DNA from: Collybiopsis luxurians FD-317 M1
Lineage: Eukaryota > Basidiomycota > Agaricomycetes > Agaricales > Omphalotaceae
Direction of reading: 5' to 3'
Length of the DNA stretch: 64,000 nucleotides
Assembly: GCA_000827265.1 (NCBI GenBank)
Contig: KN834760.1
Coordinates: forward strand, 901,818-965,817
The notes beneath the pieces were generated by a model. It did no database searches, was not told the DNA's origin, and was given only the letters and a program-made list of their open reading frames with translations. Of the stretch, positions 31,744 to 44,700 are shown piece by piece; positions within the stretch are counted from its first letter, which is position 1; the number at the start of each line of letters is the position of its first letter. Position numbers and translations under genes: made by a program.

Positions 31744-34231
31744 TCAAATGTCCATTCGGATCCTTTGCAAAGTGCCATGAATTTCCTGCGAGATAGGACG
31801 AGCTGATGGATCTTGCGTCCAACATCGATTCATGAGCTCCCAAAGAGAGTCCGTACACCAATCATTCCGTTGAGGACGATTAGGTCGCTCTCCTATAAGT
31901 AAGCTATGGATAATCGCGCCATCAGTCTTTTTATCATTGAACGGAGGTTGAAGTGTTAAGATCTGTATGAAGATAGGTAAGACGATATCGATGGAGTCTA
32001 TCGTTAAGTATTACTTCGATGATAGTACAACCAAACGCATAAACATCCGTTGAGGGGCGATTCGAAGCCAACTTGCCCGCGCCGTCTGGTATCTGAAGTT
32101 CAGGTGCCATCCATCGCGTTGCCCCCCTTATATTTGTCGTCGTAACATTAGACCATATTTGCGATTCAGTAGTGACAACGGATAGGCCAAAATCGGCGAG
32201 ACAGCAATGAAGATCGGCTGTAACCAGTATGTTAGCCTGACGAACGGACATTGCGTTTTAGTACGCGGAAAAATATCTCTTCATAGAAAGATTTGGGTAC
32301 ACATACTCCTCTAATATCTCCGTGTATAACGGGAGGATCCCTGGAATGGAGATAAGAAAGGCCTGCAGCAACTTCGGAGAGCTAAGTCCAGTGAGAAGAT
32401 GGCTCTAACAACGAGCATTACTCGCTCACTACATCATATCGATTGTGCGTCAGATTCTTTTTAAGGTACGCAATGATATCCTGGTTCTCCATCCAGGGGG
32501 AGACGAGGCAAAAGGAGGGATAAAAAAGCTCAACGTTTACGCCGAGAAGAGGGAGGATGTTTGGATGTTTGAGCTGGCGCCATACGAGGGCCTCATTACA
32601 AAATTGCTGGGAAGCAGCGTACGGTTAAGAGTTGGTCACGCACAATCATACGAGTCGGCGAAAACTTACCTTCCGAATCTTCTCGCGAACATCCTCATCT
32701 GGTTCCAGAATCAGCCGAAGTACCTTCAAGCAAATTGACTGATTCGACCCTGCAATTCCGCGCCATATGTCCTTCGACAGATACATTAATAGTCAACCGA
32801 TTCGATTGGTGGAAGCACTCACTGCGAACCCTCCTCCGCCGATCGGATTTTGACCGTCTCGTTGGAGTTCTTTTATGAACAGCGAAGAGGGCAAGATCTC
32901 ATATCGAGTAGCCAAATGACGGAGAGACTGCAAACCTCTCATACGATATACATTCAAACTTATACCCAAGCTATCCGAGTGCCCTTGATCGGTGTAATCC
33001 AAGTCCTACAGCAAAAGATCACGTTAGCTCCCCCGAAGTGCTAATGACCGAGTGCGCACCGACTGCAGAACATCCACAAGCTTTTGTATCAAGAATTTGT
33101 CATGCTTGTGATACGATGCAAGTGAATCCAGTGTCCAGCCTAATATCTGCCCGTCGCCCGCGCCTGCGGATTTCCGTTTGAAGCCAAGATCACGTCGAAG
33201 GTTGGCAACAGTTATATCGAATGAGCCTAGTGAGGCAGACATTGTATCAGTACTCAGCAACGTAATTCACATAAAGGTACAAACCCCTTCCTTGATTTGC
33301 GGAACCGGCGGTTGCATCCTCCGGAGGCATGAAAACACCTTCCTCTACGAACGAACTCAAGGAGGATGTCGAAGCAAAGGCATTGCCCGCGCCGGCGTCT
33401 CCATTCTTGTTGTCAGCATCATGAAATGGACGATAATGTAAATGTGTGTTTGAGACCATTGGCGTGCGCGAAGATGAAGTTGGACCTGTATTCACTTCAG
33501 TCCGGGCTTGAAGAGGAACGTCCATTTGCTCTAGGTGGGGGACACTAGATAGGTGGATAGATTGAGCGAATGCCAAAGGGGCGCAGTAGACCAACATATT
33601 ACCGCCAGGTAAGCCGGACGCATATGGAGGAAAACTAGATCCAGATGCGAAAGCGGGTAATGGAGATGAGGGAAATGCGGAGGATGTCGATGAGCTGTTA
33701 TTCAGATGAGCACTTTCTTTGAAGGCCTGGTTGAGAAGCATCTGGGGTCAGCTGAGTCTGGAATTGAGCTAGTCGCTGAGGACGTACATTAAAAACCCCG
33801 TCGCACCCGGAAGCCCATTCTCCTTCATATTTTACATACGAATCTATTTTCCCCTTCCGCACCGCCTCCCAAGCTTCGACGCGCAACTCTTCGGGAGATA
33901 CATCCAATCCACCGATAATCGTGTCTTTGTATCTCGCAGGACCATAGGATGATAAAGGCCATAAGGGCTTTCCTTTGCCTAGAGTTATGTCTTCTAAAAT
34001 AGTTTGAGGGCTATACGCAGATACAAGGGTGACAATTTGGATTAGATTGGATTCGAGTTTGGGTTTGGGGATGCGTAGACATTGCATGTTTTTGGGAGAT
34101 TTTGAGGGGATATTGTGGATCAGATAACGAGAGTCATGAATCAGCAAGGGCCTCAAAGCTTTCACTACGGAAAAAGAAACACATACGTGAACATATCCAA
34201 AGGGTCTACGTCCAATTCGTAGTTTAACCAA
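31744..34231 (-). CDS. Nup42-like segment fused to TKL kinase (kinase 4)
   Basis: Seen: the first long exon (34231-33786) contains WPLSSYGPARY, IIGGLDVSPEELRVEAWEAV and GKIDSYVKYEG, features I associate with basidiomycete CCCH/Nup42-like nucleoporins. It joins in phase, across a 46-base GT...AG intron, to an exon starting at 33739 that is rich in Ala/Phe/Ser/Pro (SAFPSSPLPAFASGSSFPPY) and holds the module linker SSLSSFVEEGVFMPPEDATA. Then follow FDITVANLRRDLGFK, the Gly loop GGGGFA, Lys in VCLKVL, VIHGDIRG, LADFGLS and RWMAPE, with a C-terminus ending at TGA 31744. The kinase looks intact. No CCCH finger was found 5' of 34231, so the host part may be 5'-truncated or the start may lie elsewhere. 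Inferred: possible nuclear-pore or mRNA-export targeting of the kinase. Confidence 0.65.
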
Positions 34232-34533
34232 AGCCGTTATATAATGGTTTTACAACTCACTTGTGAAGGATTCATTCATCTTCACAGTTGGCCATGGATG
34301 AACAGAAACTTTCCAAGTGAAAGAAACATGCAACCGGTATATGTTGCACCAGTGCTTGGGACAGTGATAAACGCTAAGCTGCCAGTGCCACTTTCGCGTA
34401 CTTACACGTGTGGTGAGCGCTATCGTTTAGCGCTCACGCAATCCCGGTCGCGCGATCACAGCGTTCAGTTGTAAGCTCTAGTGTACAGTACCTATGCTAG
34501 AAATTGCCTTATCGTAAAATAAACGTTTTCAAT
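34232..34533. other. Intergenic between kinases 4 and 5
   Basis: About 300 bases, no exon recognised. It must contain the promoter of kinase 4 or a missing 5' exon. Confidence 0.4.
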
Positions 34534-36941
34534 TCAAGTGTCCATTCGTATGCCTTGCAAAGTGTCATGAATTCCCTGCGAGTCGGGACGAGCTGATGGA
34601 TCTTGCGCCCAGCACCGATCCATGAGCTCCCAAAGAGAGTCCGTACACCAGATATTCTGTTGAGGACGAGCGGGCCGTTCTCCTTTAGACAAGCTATGGA
34701 TTACTGCGCCGTCGTTCTTCTTGGTATTGAATGGAGGTTGAAGTGTTAAGATCTGCATGAAGATACGTAAATTGGTACTGACGAGTTGATCATAAAGAGT
34801 ACCTCAATGATAGTACAACCGAACGCATAAACGTCTGTTGAGAGGCTGCTCGAAGCCAGCTTGTCTGCGCTGTCCGGTATCTGAAGTTCAGGTGCCATCC
34901 ATCGCGTTGCTCCCCTGACATTCGTCGTTGCGGCAGTAGACCATATCTGCGATTCAGTACTGACGACAGATAGGCCAAAATCTGCTAGGCAACAGTGCAG
35001 ATCGGCTGTAACTAGTATGTTAGCCTGACGAACCAGGGCAATTTAGTACGCAGAAAACTTCTGTACATGAAAGAATTTTAATATACATACCCCTCGAATA
35101 TCGCCGTGTATGACCGGGGGGTCCCTGGAATGAAGATATAAAAGGCCTGCAGCAATTTCAGAGAGCTAAAACAAATGAGAGGGTTGCTTGAACGACTACG
35201 AGGATTACTCGCTCACCACACTATATCGGTTGTGCATTGGATTCCTTTTAAGGTACGCAATGATATCCTTGTTCTCCATCCAGGGGGAGACGAGGCAAAA
35301 AGAGGGGTCGAAAAGCTGAACATTGACGCCGATAAGGGGGAGGATGTTTGGATGTTTGAGCTGGCGCCATACGAGGGCCTCATTACAAAATTGCTGACGA
35401 GAGGAGTACGGTTAGAAATTCGTCATGCAAATATCATAAGTGGTCAAATATTACCTTCCGAATCTTCTCTCGAACGTCCTCGTCTGGTTCCAAAATCAGC
35501 CGGAGTACCTTCAAACAAACTGACTGATTCGATCCCGTGGTTCCGCGCCAGATATCCTTCAGCGAATGTCAATGTCAAAGACAATCAGCTCAATACCTGG
35601 TGATACTCACTGCGAACCCTCCTCCTCTAATTGGATTTTGACCAATTCGCTGCAGATCTTGTACGAATAACGAGGATGGCAGAATCTCGTACTTAGTGGC
35701 CAAATGACGGAGCGACCGCAAGCATCTCATGTGATATACCCTCAAATTCATTCCCAAGTTAAATGGATGCCCTTGCTCGGTGTAATCCAAGTCCTACAGC
35801 GAGCAAATTATGTTAGCTCCTGCATACAACTTCTGATGGTTCTGAAATGCAAACCGACTGCAGAACATCTACAAGTTGTTGTACCAACGATTTATCATGT
35901 TTGTGATAGGGTACAAGAAGCTCTGGTGTCCATTTCGGTCTTTTGACATTGCCTATGCCAACAGGGATTTCTTTGAAGCCAAGGTGGTATTGTAAGTTTT
36001 CAGTAGTTATGTCAAACAGATCTGGTTTGCGATATAAACCCTTTCGGCCAGACTGCGTGGTAGCTACTTCCATAGATACCCACTTCCTTGAAACATCTTC
36101 TATCAGTAAGTCCACAGCGGCCGATGATAACGATCTTTTGGCCCGAGGAGGCCTTGAATCTAGGGCTATCTGGTTGGTAAATGGGCGGTCCGAATCAGCG
36201 GCGGTAGAGTTACGGCGCAGAATCGTAGTGGCTTCGAGGTCGATTTGCTTCCAATTGGAAGAAGAGTGAGCCGAAGTGGGGGAAGATATTGCTATGTCCC
36301 GAGTCTCACGGCGACCATCTAGTTGTGCATTTAATGTCGCTTTAGAAAATGCAGCAGCAGGACTCCCTGGGCTGCCGGATCGACGGGCTTTGGTCGGTCT
36401 CAAAGCAAGAGACTTGAATGCTCTACCGCTGCTGCTCTGAGACTGCCTGGACGAGGGTCGATTGCTGCTGGTAAATCCACTGAGGATGCACTTGATATCA
36501 GGGGGGATAGGAATATTGTAAATAATACTGATGGACCGCCAGTCGGCGGCCTCAATCAAGTAATATTCGCTCTGAGCTGGGGGGCGACAGCACCCCGGCC
36601 AACCTGGATTGATTGCGGACTTCTCAAAGGGATTGGAACGTGCCCACCGACAGTAACCGCAAGAATTGAAGGTCTGAACTGGAAGAAAGAGTGCATTACG
36701 GATAATTAGTCTGTTGCATCATAATGTGGATACCTTCAGCATTCCTTAAGTAGAGGACATCAAACCGAGGATGGAGAGTACGGTTCTTGCAGACTTCGCG
36801 AATATGGGGACACCTAGTTTACAATGAGGAAGAGGTTGAAAACTGCAAGACGTATATATATGCCGACTTTGGATGGGGAAAAGCCTTGCACATGGGACAG
36901 GCACTGACTACGAGGTTGACTGAGCCCTCGATATAGCACAT
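34534..36941 (-). CDS. Cysteine-rich protein fused to TKL kinase (kinase 5)
   Basis: Seen: starting at ATG 36939-36941 (MCYIEGSVNLVVSACPMCK), further exons give CPHIREVCKNRTLHPRFDVL, then VQTFNSCGYCRWARSNPFEK, INPGWPGCCRPP and YYLIEAADWRSI. Several CxxC pairs suggest a zinc-binding domain; I know it only as an unnamed mushroom protein type. The exon 36559-35890 runs without interruption from that domain through a Ser/Arg-rich linker (SSSGRAFKSLALRP, LLIEDVSRKWVSMEVATTQ) into the pre-kinase domain (FDITTENLQYHLGFK, KWTPELLVPYHKH, LVQQLVDVLQS). Kinase motifs VCLKVL, VIHGDIRG, LADFGLSVVSTES and RWMAPE are intact. The fusion is therefore visible in one continuous frame. Confidence 0.7.
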
Positions 36942-37212
36942 GGTGGGAGATGGGAAGTAAGGCGGTTTCCGCGCTTATAAGCGATGGCAGTTCCAACACC
37001 TGTCAGTGTTAGAATAAAGACTTCAAATTAAAACCATAGTTGCCCAATAGGTAAGCTGATTGACAGTACTCTTACCCCGCCTCTGGGCAAGCGTTTGCGT
37101 TTTGAGCTGAGCCAAGAATCTCAATATTTACAGACTCGGAATTCAGTTGATTATAGGTATATCCTAGTCATTATTTACACTACATGTTCAGCCCTTATGA
37201 AAGTGGATGATT

Positions 37213-40200
37213 TAAGTGTCCATTCGTATTGCTTGCAAAGTGTCAAAAATTTCTTGGGAGTCGGGACGAGCTGACGGATCTTGCGCCCAGCACCGATTCA
37301 TGAGCTCCCAAAGAGGGTCTGTACACCAACTGTTCTGTTGAGGACGAGCGGGTCTTCCTCCTACAACTAAGCTATGAATGATTGCACCGTCAGTTTTCTT
37401 GTCATGGAATGGAGGCTGAAGTGTTAAGATCTGCGAGAAATATGTAAATAAGTATCAATGGGTATTCTGTCATAAAATACCTCGATAATGGTACACCCAA
37501 ACGCGTACACATCTGTGGAGGGGCGGCTCGAAGCCAACTTGCCTGATCCGTCTGGTATCTGGAGCTCAGGTGCCATCCATCGCGTTGCTCCCTTCATATT
37601 CGTTGTCGTCGCGTTGGACCATATTTGAGATTCGGTATTGACCACCGATAAACCAAAATCAGCGAGGACACATTTGAAATCGGCTGTAACAAGTATGTTG
37701 GCCTGTTTAAAAAATAATTCAGTTTACAGCAGATCCTCAACGAAAAATTCAAGTTCACGAACCCCTCGAATATCACCGTGTATCACCGGTGGAGTCCTTG
37801 AATGGAGATAGGAAAGTCCCGCTGCAACTTCGGAAAACTAATATCCATGCGACGGTATTCCTTAAATGATTGTGTGAGAGACACTTACCACATTGAATCG
37901 ATTATGCGTCGGACTCCGTTTCAGATATGTGATTATATCTTGGTTCTCCATCCACGGGGAGACGAGGCAAAACGAGGGGTGGAAATACTGAATATTGACG
38001 CCAAGAAGAGGGAGGATGTTGGGGTGTTTGAGCTGGCGCCATACGAGAGCTTCATTACAGAATTGCTGGTAGATAGTCAGAAATTTGCCAAGCACTATCT
38101 TGCTAGTTGGCGAGCATTTACCTTACGGATCTTCTCACGAACGTCCTCGTCTGGCTCCAGAATTAGCCGTAATACCTTCAAGCAAACTGATTGATTCAAC
38201 CCTTTAGTTCCGCGCCATATATCCTTCACTCCGTATGTTAACATTCTGTAGACGGTGAATTCAATTCCTTCAGCAAACACTCACCGCGAACCCTCCTCCA
38301 CCAATTGGGTTTCGACCAACTCGGTGAATATCTCGTACGAATAACGAAGATGGTAAACTCTGGTACTGAGATGCCAGATACCGAAGGGAATGTAGGCATC
38401 TCGTATAATACAACTTTAAGTTCAATCCCTGATTATCCAAAAGCCCCCGTACGGCGTAGTCCAGGTCCTGCAGCAAATAAGTCATGTTATTTTAGCCAAA
38501 GCCACTCATGCTAGATATTCTGAATGCAAACCGATTGCAGGAGATCGACAAGCTGTTGTACCAATGATTCATCATGTTTGTGATAGGGTACGAGCAGCTC
38601 TGGTGTCCATTTTGGTCTTGTTTCATCGTCTGTGCCGGAAGCAATTTCTTTTGAGCAAAGATGGTGTCGCAGGTTTGTGGGGGTTATATCGAAGGGATCT
38701 AGTTTGTGAACGTGTCAATGCTTAGCAGTAAGCTCAAAATAGAAATACAAACCCGTTCGTTGGGTAGGCTCCGCGGTAGCTTCTTTCATAGCCACCCATT
38801 CTGTCGAAACATCTTCTTCTACGAGCGAACCCACAGGAGCCATTGAGGTTTTACTAGCCTCTGAATTTGCAGCTTGACGCAGTCGTGAAGGTGTTGGAGT
38901 TACAGAAGGTGTTGGAGTTACAGAGGTTGTTGGAGTTACAGAACGTGTTGGAGTTATAGTAGGCGTTGGAGTAGTAGGAGGTGAAACGGGTTCTGATATC
39001 AACTCTGCCTCTGCCTCTGCCTTCGTTTCGACCTCAAAGCTTGATATAAGGTCATGCGAATCTGCTGAAGATTCGAGGTTGCTGGAGAAGTCCGCGTTGG
39101 TAGGCGGCTTCAGGAGTTCATCGAGTGAAACATGAAGTTCTAAGCAAGTAGAATTTATGCGTCATGATAACCGAGAACAGCGCTTGCTACTCACGTTTAG
39201 CGATATTTTGTAAAGCCCATTGCTCCAGTTTTGTCCCGCGTTCCGTACGACTTCCTCCCATGAACCCTCCTGCATCTCGTATCTCCTTCCACATCGGCCT
39301 CCCTGCTCTGCCTAAACCTGTTGAAGTTTTTAAAAGCTTGTCATTTGGCCCGCTCATCCACCGTAACACTTCCTTACATGCCCTTTCGACATGAATCCTT
39401 ATAGGAGATGTAAAGCGAAGCTGGAATTGAGGTTGGTTTTTTCGGAAGGAGTGTTGGGCAGGCAACGTCATAAGAGTTTGATATACCAGTGGCGCATTTG
39501 TTGGTTTCAGCCCACGAACAAGGGAAGCCAAAATCAGAGAGACACGGCGAGTATCTTCAGAGGGTGTATGCGAGGAAGGTGATGAACGAGACCTAGATGG
39601 AGTATATGACTGTGATGCGCGTAAGAGAATCCTATGCCACTCAGAGTACTGGGTCGTTTTTGTAGAGCTTTTGGGAAGGGGAGGAGTAAAGCACTCTAGT
39701 ACTCTCTCCGCCAAACACTCATCAATGATATCCCTTGCGCGGAGGAGGTCTCTGCGGACTGTTTGGAAGTGCCAATCCACGCTATCGGTATCCCTTGCAG
39801 CTTTCCCCAGCTTTTCACCTAATGTATCCTCCACAGCAAAGAGCATTGCCCAGATCTTCCCTCCACCTGTGACTTTTCCTCTGCCTGCTTCGGCATACGC
39901 GGTTCTCTTGATTTCATCGAAAATGGTCTCTTTTAATCCCTCATCCAGGCCAGCCCATTCATGTGTCACCCAGCCGTCACCTAGTAGTCCCACCAGTGCT
40001 CTCCTTGCTCCCCGGTCCAGGTAAGGATCATGTACTCCGACGGGGGAAAGGCCAGCAAGCTTGGCAGTGAATTGGAGTATACGCGGTGCATAATGGACAC
40101 ACGTGTCGCAACGACATCGTTCTACAACCCCAGAAGGTGTAGCTTCCGGTGCTCGTTTGGTCCGAATAGTTGCATTATATTCAGCATCATCTAAATATGC

Positions 40201-41207
40201 AAGGAAGAGACCGTGGCATAATTCTACAATGATTCGACTGCGAATCTCATTTAATAATGGGGAGAGATCCAAATGATGTGGTAAGGCAGCGAGATATATC
40301 TCCAATGCAGTAGCAATGTCGAGCGTCTCTGAAGAGAAGGCCAATGTACCGGAGTACAGATAACCTAGGATGAAATGGAACGAGACCTGGGTGAAGGGTG
40401 GGGATGGAAGTGATATTATGCTTGGAGAGGTGAGGGAGGAAGCAGTTAGTTGTGAGATTGAAGGGGTCGTTGTTAGATTTGAATTTGAGGTAAAAGCCGG
40501 TAGAAACAAATTCCTGAAATAATTAGACCTTGAAACAAGTATGAACTTGTGTACGAAAAATGTTACTGATGTGTTTTTGTCTGCAGTCTCATCTGTATTT
40601 GAACCCGTGCTTGCACATTGAGCCAAATGAATCTCGGCATCGGTATGCAACTGCAGTTTCCACATGAGTACTAGATCTTTCTTCAACTTTTCTAGTCCAT
40701 CTTCTTCGCCACCCTCAGGGTGTTCAGAATCATGTCCGGTGTAAAACTTCTGGAGTTCATTGTAAAATGTGGCCGGGTCGACGGATGTTTGAATCCTTGT
40801 CAGCGCAGTACTATCTTTGATGAGTGAAGGATCGGCCGCAGGTTCTTCCAATTCCAGCTCGAGCTCATCCAAAGGCTCATGTGATTGTGCAGGTGAGCAA
40901 ATTTCATGAAGAGGTCGCTGAAAGTAACGGGATTGGAATGACTTTGGTGCTCGAGCAATTATAAGTGCTAAAGGAGTACTAATTTTGAGTCTACGATGGT
41001 TAAGAAAAAATAAATCACACCATTGTGTCCCCAAATTTCCTGTATTTTGCCTCCACCATCGGCCTGCCAAACGATATCAGGGAGACACCCAATTGCATTT
41101 TGGAACAGTTTTGTAAGATCCCCTTGCCATGAATAAGTTGAATGGCGGATGGCGTCCTGAAGGAAGTCGAAGGGTACCGAGAACGGGTACGGATTTTGGG
41201 CAGACAT
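37213..41207 (-). CDS. BTB-domain protein fused to TKL kinase (kinase 6)
   Basis: Seen: exon 1 from 41207 (MSAQNPYPFSVPFDFLQDAI, then GGGKIQEIWGHN) splices to ALIIARAPKSFQSRYFQRP, giving the first half of a BTB-like fold. A 1.8-kb exon (to about 39194) continues with VTFFVHKFILVSRSNYFRNL and FHFILGYLYSGTLAFSSE, typical BTB signatures, plus a long C-terminal region (RCRCDTCVHYAPRI, RRDLLRARDIIDECLAERVL). A GT...AG intron joins QNIAK to LHVSLDELLKPPTN and the module linker (MAPVGSLVEEDV). Then come DPFDITPTNLRHHLCSKE, the Gly loop IGGGGFA, VCLKVL, VIHGDIRG, LADFGLSVVNTES, RWMAPE and a TAA at 37213. Known: BTB domains dimerise and often act as Cullin-3 adaptors. Inferred: the chimera could couple phosphorylation to ubiquitin ligase assembly. 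Confidence 0.75.
38887..38975. repeat. 18-bp coding minisatellite in the BTB-kinase linker
   Basis: About five units of GTTGGAGTTACAGAAGGT-like sequence (plus-strand view), encoding repeated TPTPSV/TPTTSV on the minus strand, directly before the module linker. A short TCTGCC run lies just beyond at 39003-39022 (Glu/Ala repeat). Such repeats are prone to length change between strains. Confidence 0.85.
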
Positions 41208-41796
41208 TATCAATTAGGACGAGGCATGAACAATTGCAGTTGATGGCGGCGAATGATAGGATTCCCAGTCGGCTACTGACCGGAGACACAATTTTCTTGC
41301 GATTTTCTGTCGCACCTTGAAAGCGTTTAGATTAACCTCTTTGGGCTAATCGATGAGTCAATGCCAGTAGATTACACTCGAATTAGGAAACATAGAATAC
41401 ACATTTCTGTTAAGAGAAACTTGTCCCATTCATTTTGTTCGGTACTGTATGACAGCCAATCTATTGCTACTGATTGCCAAATGGCTGTATTGATCACAGG
41501 TTTCCTGGAGGCTAGAATGCGCTTGACGCGGTGGTTTGAACAGCTACACTATTCCTACCGTTTTTGCTCAAGGGATAAGGGTTGGGAGCCAAGGAAAGAC
41601 CTGGAAAGACAGATCACTGCTTGAGTTTGGACTTCATAATAATCCCTATGCCGCGGCATGCCGGAGAATTGGGCGCCTATGCATCGAACTCGTGTTGACA
41701 CTGCCCTTCCAATTTCTATACCTTTTCTTGCTCCGAGCAAATATTGTGCCCTATATATGGCGACCTGGTCAGGGCATTCGATAAGCCTCGGTCAGG
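41208..41796. promoter_or_regulatory. Divergent promoter region (BTB-kinase / RasGAP)
   Basis: About 590 bases between two start codons on opposite strands; no convincing exon. Presumed to hold the promoters of both genes. No defined motif identified. Confidence 0.4.
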
Positions 41797-44700
41797 ATGC
41801 GCAAGACGTCCCAAATTCCCGTCGAACCTTTTACTGTCGCTCCGAACGATTCTACCAGTTCAAATTCATCTCAGACCCTCTTGGGCACATTCCATGCTAC
41901 TACCTCCTCAAATAGTGGTACTGTCTCATCACCGTCACGGATGTTCGTTCAGCTTTTGGTGAATAGGCTGAAGAATAAGGTAAGGTTTATATTACACATT
42001 GCTTTTTTTTTTTTTACCACTAACATTCCCTCCAGTTGCCCTACAATTCTGGCGAATCTCTTGACCGTCTGGAGTCTGACAATGCCACTCAGCAAGCTGT
42101 AGATGCTTTAGTTAATTTGGCTCACGAAACATTAGATGTAGTTGGACAGGCTGTAGCGGAGTTGTTGGAAAAGTTAATCAAGGTAGCTTGCTTTTGCTTT
42201 TGTTCGGCAATGATAATCAACCAGAATTACAGCAAAAAGATTCCCATGGAGTCGCCACGATCGAGCTTTTGCAATCCCAACTTTTTTTGCTCAAAGTCTT
42301 ATCAGTAGCAATGGCTACCCGATCGCAGCCTGCTGTCCGACCTAGCTCTCGAGCAAGCACCATCAGGCCGACTGACGACAGGAGCACCGTCAATTCTCTT
42401 GCACCTACTGAAAAACTATGTTGGTCAGATTCTCCACCCCTGGATGAAGCCAGCGCGAAATATTTGCTCCTTGTAATGATTCTTCATCTTCGGCAAACGG
42501 CTGTCTCAGACCCACCTCTTATTTCTCCCTTGAGTCGTTTTGGGGATGTATCGTTCCGGGATTATGACGCGGAGGACATTGCGTCCAAGGCGACTGTATC
42601 TGCTTACATTCATGAAGCTACTGGGTTTTCTGTCTATGGGGACCATTCCCGCCCTCCCTCGGTCGCTCCGAGTATTTTCGGGAACCAAACCATCAATTCT
42701 TACGTGCTTCTTTCTGGAAACGATTCCGTATATGAGAAGACACCGTCCTCTTACATAAACTCTGCACAGAGCTTGACGCAACAGATCCAGAAATATGCCG
42801 GACGAATTATCTCCTACATATCGGCGTCAAACTGGAAAATAGTTTTTCAAAGATTGCAATCGAGAATTCCAATTTTATTGATGCCCAGCAACAAATCGCC
42901 TGACTTTTCAGATCTGTGGTTATTAGAGCACAGCGTTTTAGATCGTAGAAGACTTTTGCAGATTCTCAACGGTGCGCTCCTCCCGCTGTTTTGTGATTCA
43001 TTGAGATTTATTGCTTGTTTTAGAACTTTCTTCGCTCCTGGTTAACATGAGTGAAGAAGGTCACAAGGCGATTGCTGGCCCGCTTCGTGCGGCAATCTGG
43101 AGCTGGATCGACCATTTCCCTCACGAGTTCAACGAGGTAGTCAACTTGCGCGGCGGCAAGATGACGGGAGCCTCCAGTATCTTTGACTTCTTGTATAGTA
43201 TGTATTCGGGATCAGAGCGTGTGATTTGGCCGACGCTATCAATCCTCCGGTGCATCATTCCAGAGAGGATGTCGGATTTTCGCACGCTTGGATTCAATCC
43301 AGATCTCTTCAATCATCCCAGTAAGCTTGCATCAACTTTGTTAGCGTGTACGACGGATATATGTCGTGCAGCGATGTATATCAAGCCAACGGATGATGAT
43401 ATTCCATTGCAAGCTTTTGGGTATGATTTAGCTAATGAACTCAAGGTATGTCAGTGTACTCCTAGCGAATGTGAATATCCTGGGAGTCAGTGACCACTTT
43501 CAGACCTATATCTGGAACCCGACCGGAAAGTCATTTTGGGAATTTAGCCAGGACATTGATGTTGCCCTTTGGGCAGAAGTGTTGATCTCAGTTTTTCGTT
43601 TCCTACAAGACACGCGTAAACTCTTCCTGGTCTGCCTTGAGCCTCAACGCTCAGACGCCGTAAAACTCTGCGCTGTCCGAGCATGTTTGACGCTCGCACA
43701 GGAGGTAATTCTATGTTATCAAAGTCTCCTAGGTTGCCGACTGTTATTTGATTAGGTTTCGCAATTTCCTTGGCAAAAACCGCTAGAAGAGTTGGAAAAA
43801 GTAGTTGGCCCACGCCTGCGTTACTTGCTCAGGGTACGTTGTTTAATCTCGAAGTTTGGATTGTAGTAATAACGTCCAACTGAACAGACATGTGTCAGCG
43901 CTGAAAAGAGCCCCTCGCGTCCCAGGATGAAGAGGATTCTGGAAGACGCACTCACAGATCGAGAACTTCTCCTTTTGGGCATATTCTCGGTCTGGCAGGC
44001 TCGTCGGTCTTTTTTCTTTGCAGGTCTCTCCGAGATAGAGTTTGACGAATGGAGTGGTCTACCGGCGAAAATTTTCGGGTCTTCGCTCAGTATTGCAGTC
44101 AAGATTTCTGCAGCAAGTGCTATACTTCGTGAATTCGAATTAGCCTTCCAGCTGGACCTTTCAGACCCGAATCATGAGATGTTTGTGCACTGGCTGAAGA
44201 TCACTTTGCAAGTAGCTTTCCCTCACAAGCGTATTTTGTCTTAAACTCGTAGTTTTCTAGGTATCAGATGCTTTCTACCATAACGATTACTCTGTTCAGC
44301 ACACGGACCGAGGTAGAAACTCAGCGAGTGCTGGCGGGTATCCTTTTAAGGCTATTGGAGCTTTTTGCTCGGAATACTTATGTCGGTTTTCTTTTCACCG
44401 TCGATTATGATTTCCTGATTAGTTTTGGGATGTAGGACCCCATACTAGAACAAATTCAACGAGATCCTGCTCGTATTGCGCCAATGGTGCTCGCCGAAAT
44501 TGCGTTGCTGGTGTCCTTGTCATCTGCAGACATTGATGTGTCGCGTACTGCCGCCAGGGGACTGCGCCTTGTGGCGCATATTGAGAATCAATCAAAAGCA
44601 CCTATTAACCCGACTGTTAAGGAAGAGGACAAGTCGAAACGATATTCGGTGTATGACCGTTTAGGAGATCCGAAGTTTTTGGTTGTCGGTAAGTCGACGC

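Larger units (their letters stand above)
21260..34231. repeat. Segmental duplication, copy 2 (shorter)
   Basis: Direct copy of the block starting at 3.5 kb, without the kinase 2 block, the inverted-repeat transposon and the telomere-like stretch. Its genes are mostly open where copy 1 has stops. Similarity to copy 1 runs through the kinase remnant to about 32.1 kb; beyond that kinase 4 continues, which copy 1 lacks. Confidence 0.8.
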
